In this document: positions 38,513-43,108 of the stretch, piece after piece
Position numbering within the stretch: position 1 is the stretch's first letter
Layout of the letters: each line of letters starts with the position of its first letter
Source of the DNA: a virus
Virus record (IMG/VR): IMGVR_UViG_3300037071_001119
Span: 1-43,108 of that record
DNA: 43,108 bases
Direction: 5' to 3' (one strand)
Position numbers and translations under genes: made by a program
Notes under the pieces: generated by a model
Database searches by the model: none
What the model saw: the letters and a program-made list of their open reading frames with translations, nothing else
What the model was told of the DNA's origin: nothing

Positions 38513-38868
38513 GCTGCCAGCCTCATTCGTTCGGCCATAGCCTGCTCAATCTGGGCACGGCGCGGGCTGGCCTTGATGAACGCGGCAATCAGGCCCTCCA
38601 GGTCGATCCCGCGCCAGAAACTGCGCTCCCCGATATTGTGTTGGGGCTTGCCGGTGCCGGTGTGGCAGTCGTGGCAGAGGCTTACCCCGCGCCAATCGTC
38701 CGGCTTCTGGCCCATCCCCGCACCCGATCCGAGACGGACATGCGCGAACTCCACCGCAGTCATCGAGCCGCATTTGCAGCAAGCGTGCGAGCGAACGAAG
38801 TCACGGTGCGCGGTAGACTTCCACCGGCTCGCGCGCTTTGACGGCTTGGGGATGCGGGGCGGGAGCAT
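38509..38868 (-). CDS. HNH-type nuclease-like protein (DUF968/YbcO-like)
   Basis: A 119-aa protein. ACCKCGSMTAVEFAHVRLGS and GVSLCHDCHTGTGKPQHNIG contain the paired Cys-x-x-Cys and the His of an HNH/zinc-finger nuclease of the YbcO/DUF968 type. Such proteins stand in the ninB-ninG region of lambdoid phages and may cut recombination intermediates. The start shares bases with the upstream stop (TAATG), and the stop overlaps ninB. Confidence 0.78.
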   Translation of the reverse strand: MLPPRIPKPSKRASRWKSTAHRDFVRSHACCKCGSMTAVEFAHVRLGSGAGMGQKPDDWRGVSLCHDCHTGTGKPQHNIGERSFWRGIDLEGLIAAFIKASPRRAQIEQAMAERMRLAA

Positions 38869-39128
38869 TACCGATCGAAGCCCGGCACGTAATCGTCATC
38901 AACGTCGGAGCCGAAGCCACCCGATGAACGAGCCGGAGCCTTTGCGCCATCCTTCGGCAACGGCACGCGGAGCAGTATCTTAAATTGCCCCTCAGTCGGC
39001 GCTGGCATGGCATCCAGCAGGACAGAATAACCATCGCCGCTCTTGTTCGGGAAGGCCACGCCGATCCGGGTAAAATAGCTCTTGCCGTTGCTTTCACGGA
39101 CAGACAGAGCGTCGAGACGTTCAGACAT
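38868..39128 (-). CDS. Small protein next to the annealing protein, function unknown
   Basis: An 86-aa protein: MSERLDALSVRESNGKSYFT, then RIGVAFPNKSGDGYSVLLDA, and an acidic C-terminal end (GSDVDDDYVPGFDR). The acidic tail and partner gene recall single-stranded-DNA-binding proteins, but it is too short for a typical OB fold. From memory it is common beside phage recombinases. The ribosome site is AAGGAACGATT-ATG. Confidence 0.6.
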   Translation of the reverse strand: MSERLDALSVRESNGKSYFTRIGVAFPNKSGDGYSVLLDAMPAPTEGQFKILLRVPLPKDGAKAPARSSGGFGSDVDDDYVPGFDR

Positions 39129-39139
39129 AATCGTTCCTT

Positions 39140-39847
39140 CTATGAATTGGCGGTGGCGACGAGCTGGAGCCCATCACGATAGCGGGCGTACTCGTCTTCG
39201 AGTTTGGTGCGTTCGGCGGGAACCAACTTCTCGATCCCGGCGATATTTTCTTTCAGCCAAGCCTTAAGTCTGACCGGCGTTTGACAGTCGCGCATGGAAG
39301 CGTCGAAATCGAGATAGGCGTTGCTTTCCTGTGGCCCGTCTGTCGCCTCGGCTTTCGGCTTCAGGGGCGTGACATTCGTAGGGGCTGGACCGCCCCCGGA
39401 TGCTACGCGGCGAAGCTCCTGAAGTCCGGTAGCGGTCCATTTCTTCCAATGATGCTTGCCGTTGCGCTCATAGCTTTCGCACGGCGCCCACGGGCAGGGC
39501 ATGTCGTAGAGGTAGCGGCCTACGCCCCATTTGACGGCAGCGCGCTTGAAGGCGTCTGACAAGCCACCCTTGTCACCTTCGATGTCCGTACTGCCAGCAC
39601 CGTCGCTCTTGCTGACCCACTCGTCACCAATGCGGATTGTGAGGGTGCAAAGAACGCGGCCTGACGGGGTTTCGGCGTAGCTGTCCTGCCAATTCTCAGG
39701 ACCGCAAACCATGTCGAGACGAGCCATCACGTCGCGGGCGTCGATGTAGGCCAGCGCCATCGCGGCATCACCTTTCGACGTGACGGACTGCGCGCGCCAG
39801 TGGATCATGTCAGGCGGAAATGCCGCGCTCAATTCGATGACGTTCAT
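39140..39847 (-). CDS. Rad52-family single-strand annealing protein
   Basis: A 235-aa protein. YIDARDVMARLDMVCGPENW, then LTIRIGDEWVSKSDGAGSTD and GLSDAFKRAAVKWGVGRYLY are the Rad52/Rad22 core motifs, covering residues 10-125. The C-terminal 100 residues are a linker and helical end for partner contact. It should anneal complementary single strands and drive phage recombination and genome circularisation. No exonuclease partner of the RecE/lambda-Exo type is recognised nearby. Confidence 0.88.
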   Translation of the reverse strand: MNVIELSAAFPPDMIHWRAQSVTSKGDAAMALAYIDARDVMARLDMVCGPENWQDSYAETPSGRVLCTLTIRIGDEWVSKSDGAGSTDIEGDKGGLSDAFKRAAVKWGVGRYLYDMPCPWAPCESYERNGKHHWKKWTATGLQELRRVASGGGPAPTNVTPLKPKAEATDGPQESNAYLDFDASMRDCQTPVRLKAWLKENIAGIEKLVPAERTKLEDEYARYRDGLQLVATANS

Positions 39848-40584
39848 TGGGCTATCCGTTCCTCAGTAATTTCAAATCCAGGGATCGATCGAGCGCCGCC
39901 GTGCACGTCTTTCTCGGCCTGCTCGATCAGCCATGCTTTCAGTAAATCGGGCTGCATCGCGCGATAGTGTTTCAGCGCCACTACGGGGTCCGTCATTGCG
40001 GTGTACCAGACTGACCGGAGCGATACGGCGCGAGCGCCCCCCTTGGCCTGTGCGCGGGCATTCTCAGCCTTGCTCGCCAGCTTGTCGGCCTTGCTCGCTT
40101 CCTTGATAAGGATCTCGGCCTGTTCGCGGGCTTCCAGATCGGCAAGGTTGGCCGATGCAATCGCAGCGCGGGCTTCCTCGGCCTTAGCTTCGGCTTCCTT
40201 GCGGGCGAGGTCGGCGGCGGCGCGCTGCTCGTCTTCTAGCTTGCGCAGCCAAGGGGCGAGGGCCTGCTTGCACGTCGAGACGGTGAGGTCGGCGCGCTCG
40301 ATAATCGGCTTCCACGTCGCATCAACCGTGCGGCCCGCTTCCAGATGCGGCTCTTTCTCCACCTTGCGCTGCTTGTCGGCATCGCGGGAGGCATCGCGGG
40401 CATCGGTCAGCAGCTTGGATACGGCAGCGGCTTGGCCCTCATTGGCGATTGGGTCGCCGTCGAGAAATCCGCGCGCTTCGTCCATTAAATCTGCGATATG
40501 ATCCCGGAACGCCTCATAGGGGGTTGGCATTGGCGGCTCATTCCCACCGATCGCCAAGCGTGGATCTTCGAGCTGGGTAGCCAT
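39844..40584 (-). CDS. Coiled-coil phage protein upstream of the annealing gene
   Basis: A 246-aa protein. Residues 95-190 form a long charged coiled coil (RAAADLARKEAEAKAEEARA and following). The start has a short Pro-rich region (GGNEPPMPTPYEAFRDHIAD), and the C-terminus contains VSLRSVWYTAMTDPVVALKH. It often accompanies recombinases of this phage type, from memory, and may be a structural or regulatory partner. Start ATG 40584 is shared with the upstream stop (TGATG). Confidence 0.68.
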   Translation of the reverse strand: MATQLEDPRLAIGGNEPPMPTPYEAFRDHIADLMDEARGFLDGDPIANEGQAAAVSKLLTDARDASRDADKQRKVEKEPHLEAGRTVDATWKPIIERADLTVSTCKQALAPWLRKLEDEQRAAADLARKEAEAKAEEARAAIASANLADLEAREQAEILIKEASKADKLASKAENARAQAKGGARAVSLRSVWYTAMTDPVVALKHYRAMQPDLLKAWLIEQAEKDVHGGARSIPGFEITEERIAQ

Positions 40585-40877
40585 CACGCAGCCTTCCGCA
40601 TTGCCATGCGAGCCTTGACCTCGGCTTCGATGGACCGGCGAAGTTCGGCTTCGTCGCGCTTGCGTTCGACATCCGACAGGGCCTCAGTGAGCGCCTTGCG
40701 GGGATCGGGGTCCATCCCAATCGCCATGCCGTAACCCTCGCCAATCGTGATGGCGAACTTGTCCGCACTGTAGCATTCGTCCTTGCGAACAACCGAGACG
40801 CCGATCCTCGTGCCGAACTCGTCCGACATCTCGCGAAGCAGCTTGGCGATAGTGGTGATTTTCTCATCGTTGGTCAT
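40584..40877 (-). CDS. Small phage protein, function unknown
   Basis: A 97-aa protein (KITTIAKLLREMSDEFGTRI, then ALSDVERKRDEAELRRSIEA), with a mixed alpha/beta first half and a helical second half. Its start overlaps the upstream gene's last base. No family is recognised. Confidence 0.6.
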   Translation of the reverse strand: MTNDEKITTIAKLLREMSDEFGTRIGVSVVRKDECYSADKFAITIGEGYGMAIGMDPDPRKALTEALSDVERKRDEAELRRSIEAEVKARMAMRKAA

Positions 40878-41173
40878 CAGAACTTCTCCATCATGTCAGC
40901 GCGCAGTTCGGCAGCATATTCAGCGGCGGCGATCTGGTCGTCGTGCCAATCCTGAAGGCATTCAGCTTGAAGATCTTTGCACTCGAAGCTGTAGGAGCGA
41001 ACTGGATCGCCATGGCTGTCGCGGATCTCGGTGATCTCCACCGTAGCTTCGCAACCTGGCTCTTCGCGAGTTTCAGCATAGCCGGGCGTGACCTCATAGG
41101 TGACGCACACCTGCTCCTCTAATTCGCCGCCTCGGCCATCGTAAAAAAGGAGAGTTGTTTTCAACTTACCCAT
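40877..41173 (-). CDS. Small acidic protein, function unknown
   Basis: A 98-aa protein (KTTLLFYDGRGGELEEQVCV, then PGCEATVEITEIRDSHGDPV), a beta-rich acidic domain with a helical end (QIAAAEYAAELRADMMEKF). The start is ATG 41173; GTG 41176 is an alternative. It is linked by overlaps to genes on both sides. Confidence 0.6.
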   Translation of the reverse strand: MGKLKTTLLFYDGRGGELEEQVCVTYEVTPGYAETREEPGCEATVEITEIRDSHGDPVRSYSFECKDLQAECLQDWHDDQIAAAEYAAELRADMMEKF

Positions 41174-41400
41174 CACTTGCTCCTCATGAGCTTGATATGA
41201 CGTTGATTTTCTTGCCGATCCATGTTAGGCAGGAAGGGCGCAAGTAGAACGACGTTCGGTTCGTCGATCTCGCCAGTGCCGGAGCAATATTCGCAATCGC
41301 TCTCACTTGGCGCAGGGCCGTTGTCGTCATAGAAAAAGCCTCTGCCTCGACATTCCGGGCATTCGCTATAGTTGTGCGGGATGCGGTAAAAGTGGCTCAT
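41173..41400 (-). CDS. Small DnaJ-type zinc-finger protein
   Basis: A 75-aa protein from ATG 41400 (MSHFYRIPHNYSECPECRGRG). CPECRGRGFF and CEYCSGTGEI are one pair of CxxCxGxG elements, as in the DnaJ cysteine-rich region, holding one zinc. The C-terminus is basic. It may be a chaperone-like adaptor or a nucleic-acid binder. The function is not known from sequence. Confidence 0.7.
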   Translation of the reverse strand: MSHFYRIPHNYSECPECRGRGFFYDDNGPAPSESDCEYCSGTGEIDEPNVVLLAPFLPNMDRQENQRHIKLMRSK

Positions 41401-41612
41401 GCCAATGGACCCATTGTTACGCCGAAGTCGCTGATGCGATCCTGCAGGGTTGCGTCGAGGCGTTGAAGCCAATCGTCCATGAAGCGCTGATGCTGTTCGA
41501 GCGCCCAAGTAAGGCTCCCAACGGCACTGCCCATCGTGTCGGCAGCCTGCCGCATCGTATTGCCTGCGCTGCGGACATCTTCCGCGCCAACGAGTGTGAC
41601 GTAATCAGCCAT
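41397..41612 (-). CDS. Small helical protein, function unknown
   Basis: A 71-aa protein of two or three helices (RSAGNTMRQAADTMGSAVGS, then ALEQHQRFMDDWLQRLDATL), perhaps a coiled coil. It starts one base after the tiny membrane gene's stop. It occurs early in the leftward operon. Confidence 0.6.
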   Translation of the reverse strand: MADYVTLVGAEDVRSAGNTMRQAADTMGSAVGSLTWALEQHQRFMDDWLQRLDATLQDRISDFGVTMGPLA

Positions 41613-41613
41613 C

Positions 41614-41721
41614 TCAAGCCCTCCTGCTCAAGAGGGCAGAGGCGATCACCATCAACCCCATGATCCCGAATATCGAGAACAGCGCGGTTGCGGCGATGTG
41701 AGCGAGGGTGGTTGCCATCAT
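41614..41721 (-). CDS. 35-aa single-span membrane peptide
   Basis: ATG 41721 overlaps the stop of the first operon gene (ATGA). The product MMATTLAHIAATALFSIFGI continues MGLMVIASALLSRRA: one hydrophobic helix with a double-Arg end. It is too short for standard gene lists. It could act on the host membrane soon after infection. Confidence 0.5.
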   Translation of the reverse strand: MMATTLAHIAATALFSIFGIMGLMVIASALLSRRA

Positions 41722-41912
41722 GCGGCCCTCCGGTTGTTGAGATCCGCGAGCCGCTGGGCGAATGCCTTGGACTGTGGGGGGGCGAATTTCTGATTGCCGG
41801 TGGCGACTTCGTAGACGATCCAGAGAGCTTCTTTGACCCGCTTGCCAGCGCCGTTCATGCCGAAGCCGAGGGTGGCGGTCTGGACCTCTTTGATTTCGTA
41901 GCGGTTGGCCAT
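41718..41912 (-). CDS. First gene of the leftward early operon, function unknown
   Basis: A 64-aa protein (MANRYEIKEVQTATLGFGMN, then RVKEALWIVYEVATGNQKFA) with a beta start and basic helical end. The promoter at 41958-41986 lies about 50 bp upstream, with a clear ribosome site AAGGAGATAGCAGC-ATG. Position recalls lambda N, but the composition gives no such hint. Confidence 0.65.
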   Translation of the reverse strand: MANRYEIKEVQTATLGFGMNGAGKRVKEALWIVYEVATGNQKFAPPQSKAFAQRLADLNNRRAA

Positions 41913-41957
41913 GCTGCTATCTCCTTGCCTGCCAGCTTTGGCTGGGGCGATGAAAGG

Positions 41958-41999
41958 AGACTACGCATTAATGCGACACATTGCAAGCGCATAAATGCG
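41958..41999 (-). promoter_or_regulatory. Leftward early promoter (pL-like) with two operators
   Basis: On the minus strand: -35 TTGCAA (41986-41981), a 17-bp spacer and -10 TAGTCT (41963-41958). The perfect palindrome CGCATTAATGCG (41964-41975) lies inside the spacer. A near-copy CGCATAAATGCG (41988-41999) sits just upstream of the -35, with operator starts 24 bp apart. Repressor bound there would block polymerase. The same arrangement occurs at 42722-42763. Confidence 0.8.
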
Positions 42000-42024
42000 A
42001 CGCTACAAGAAAATTATGTGCGGC

Positions 42025-42052
42025 GGTGCAGCGCGAAATTAATCGCGGCACC
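42025..42052. other. Strong hairpin between repressor gene and leftward promoter
   Basis: GGTGC + CGCGA pair with TCGCG + GCACC (ten pairs, a two-base bulge, loop AATTAA). A second inverted repeat, GGAAA-CC...GG-TTTCC, lies near 42102-42120. Neither is followed by a T-run. The 42000-42195 stretch has no gene I can support. The hairpins may end or stabilise the repressor transcript. Confidence 0.45.
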
Positions 42053-42195
42053 GGCTAAGTCATGTTAAGGTAGGGTTCGCTTAAAGCAGCGGAGCCGTAA
42101 CGGAAATCCGGGGGGTTTCCTACAGCGTCGAAACGTGGAACATTGCAGCAACCATACGGAACAAACGGGGTCGGGCGTGACTAAATCAGTAGCTT

Positions 42196-42693
42196 CTATT
42201 TTTTCGGGCCACGCGGCTCATTATCTTCGTCAAGCAGCTTCCGAGCTGCAATCCGCGCCACCACCCTTGCATGAGCAGGGTCGTCATGACCGTCGCCTTC
42301 TTCAGCGATCTCTAGAAGAGTATGCCGAAGTGCTCGCGCCAGTGGAAGTAGAACCTCATCCGGCCATTCCCGTTCTGGGACGAGCTTAAACAACTCACGT
42401 AAAATTTCCATCAGCGCGGCAGTGGTAGGGACGCCTCGCGCGCCGACCAGGTGGATCGGCATGGGGACAGCTGCGGCCTTCGCCAGCCGCCCTATCGTCG
42501 TCATCGACGTGACGTGCTCATAGCCCTCCTTGAGGCCGCGAGAAACCGTGTCCTTGCCTAGCCCGGCCTTTAGCGCCCAGTCGCGCGCGGTCCATCCCTT
42601 TAGATCCAAAACAGATTGAAGCCATTCGGCTATCGGTTTTTGTTGCTCGCGCACTGCCGCCCTTTTCGCTTCTAGGTCTGGTTGCGCGTGCAT
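42196..42693 (-). CDS. Phage repressor (CI position), HTH without peptidase domain
   Basis: A 165-aa protein from ATG 42693 (GGAAAG nine bases upstream); a TTG at 42726 would add 11 residues but has no site. Residues 20-75 hold a helix-turn-helix (LKGWTARDWALKAGLGKDTV, then SRGLKEGYEHVTSMTTIGRL). The C-terminal half is helical (MEILRELFKLVPEREW, then LPLARALRHTLLEIAEEG). It is not the LexA/CI Ser-Lys peptidase, so classical RecA-driven cleavage is not expected. Position between two copies of the operator fits the lysogeny repressor. Confidence 0.75.
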   Translation of the reverse strand: MHAQPDLEAKRAAVREQQKPIAEWLQSVLDLKGWTARDWALKAGLGKDTVSRGLKEGYEHVTSMTTIGRLAKAAAVPMPIHLVGARGVPTTAALMEILRELFKLVPEREWPDEVLLPLARALRHTLLEIAEEGDGHDDPAHARVVARIAARKLLDEDNEPRGPKK

Positions 42694-42721
42694 TAGCCTA
42701 CTTTCCTTCCGAACCCGTAAC

Positions 42722-42763
42722 CTCAAGAATGCGCTTGCATGGCCGCATTAATGCGACTAGATT
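42722..42763 (+). promoter_or_regulatory. Rightward early promoter (pR-like) with operators
   Basis: -35 TTGCAT (42735-42740), a 17-bp spacer and -10 TAGATT (42758-42763). The perfect palindrome CGCATTAATGCG lies inside the spacer (42744-42755). An imperfect operator (CTCAAGAATGCG, 42722-42733) lies upstream. GCGCTTGCA is shared exactly with the leftward promoter. The -10 ends six bases before the ATG at 42770. Confidence 0.8.
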
Positions 42764-42769
42764 GAGGTC

Positions 42770-42967
42770 ATGCTTGATTGGAACTCTCCCGGGTCATTGG
42801 CCGACAATATCACGAAATGCGGATTAACCGTAAGCGCCTTCGCTGAACGCGCCGGGGTCTCGAAAGCCCAGCTGTATCGGCTGATCGCGGGCGAGTTCAA
42901 ACCGAGCTTCCGCACTCAACAGAAGATCGAAGGCGCTCTGGCCTCATGTCGTCGGAAAGCCGCATGA
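42770..42967 (+). CDS. Cro-like helix-turn-helix protein
   Basis: A 65-aa protein consisting of one HTH (SLADNITKCGLTVSAFAERA, then GVSKAQLYRLIAGEFKPSFR). It is divergent from the repressor gene and first in the rightward early operon, the Cro position. The start codon coincides with the expected transcription start, so the mRNA is probably leaderless. Its stop overlaps the next ATG. Confidence 0.82.
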   Translation: MLDWNSPGSLADNITKCGLTVSAFAERAGVSKAQLYRLIAGEFKPSFRTQQKIEGALASCRRKAA

Positions 42968-43108
42968 CCCCGCCAACCCCTCCCCATCAGCATAGTTCCG
43001 AATGCGCGCTTAGCGTGCCGGGGCTTACTGCCCATCAATCGCGCCTGCTGACCATCTTGAAGGAGGCGAAGGAAACGCCGTCCTACGAAGAGATGAAGGC
43101 CATGATGG
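42964..43108 (+). CDS. LexA-like winged-helix protein, 5' part (continues at base 4)
   Basis: The true start of the gene entered at 3-395: ATG 42964 in an ATGA overlap with the Cro-like stop. It begins [20 protein letters not shown], a flexible segment, then the winged-helix sequence shared with the left end. The frame is cut only by the window end. Confidence 0.8.
   Translation, partial: MTPPTPPHQHSSECALSVPGLTAHQSRLLTILKEAKETPSYEEMKAMM
42983..43108. repeat. Terminal redundancy, right copy
   Basis: Identical to 4-129; see the left copy. Confidence 0.95.

Noticed and set aside
42135-42389. Plus-strand 84-codon frame opposite the repressor
   Set aside because: Mostly antisense to the repressor gene, with no ribosome site and no domain.

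Overview
The window looks like one complete temperate phage genome. The last 126 bases (42983-43108) repeat bases 4-129 exactly, so the molecule is circular or circularly permuted, with a unit length of about 42,979 bp. The particle genes follow the order of Salmonella phage P22: small and large terminase, 722-aa portal, scaffold, P22-type coat protein, gp4-like, gp10-like, a gp26-position protein, then ejection proteins. This suggests a short-tailed virion with headful packaging. The host is probably an alphaproteobacterium of the Sphingomonadales. The evidence is a GC-rich sequence, a GTA-type head-spike-base protein, an attachment core copied from a tRNA-Arg(CCG) 3' end, and a PEP-CTERM protein with the C-terminus typical of that order.

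Layout. (1) 42196-42967 is the immunity region. A leftward HTH repressor and a rightward Cro-like gene flank a promoter that contains a perfect palindromic operator. A second copy of the same operator and promoter arrangement (41958-41999) drives the leftward operon. (2) 42770 across the junction to 4727 is the rightward early operon: a LexA-like winged-helix protein, small proteins, DUF1064, an MT-A70 adenine methyltransferase, a possible PD-(D/E)XK nuclease, a replication protein, and a gene at the position of the lambda Q antiterminator. A near-consensus promoter follows at 4724-4753. (3) 4800-6387 holds small genes and the spike-base homologue. (4) 6389-21353 is packaging, head, tail and ejection, interrupted by a methyltransferase/glycosyltransferase pair and a GNAT acetyltransferase. 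(5) 21477-29570 holds an intrinsic terminator, a beta-helix tailspike, a lysis block (GH19 endolysin, several small membrane proteins, nested Rz/Rz1 spanins), and four more probable receptor-binding or decoration proteins, including a glycine-rich protein and a second beta-helix spike. (6) 29518-30117 is a leftward PEP-CTERM secreted protein, a candidate lysogenic-conversion gene. (7) 30333-41912 is a long leftward operon of tightly overlapping small genes. It includes the recombination functions (Rad52-type annealing protein, HNH protein, NinB), excisionase and integrase, attP, and a cytosine-C5 methyltransferase with a second long open frame inside it.

How it works together. The repressor probably silences both early promoters through the CGCATTAATGCG-type operators. 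When it is lost, the rightward operon starts replication and, through the Q-position gene, probably the late genes. The leftward operon supplies recombination and excision. attP lies inside the leftward gene train, so integration would separate the methyltransferase end of the train from its phage promoters and place it behind the host tRNA-Arg gene. The most unusual points are the phage-borne PEP-CTERM protein, the doubly coding methyltransferase locus, the modification enzymes inside a P22-like morphogenesis cluster, and the GTA-like head-spike base next to the terminase. All functional calls come from reading the sequence and recalling families; no database search was run.
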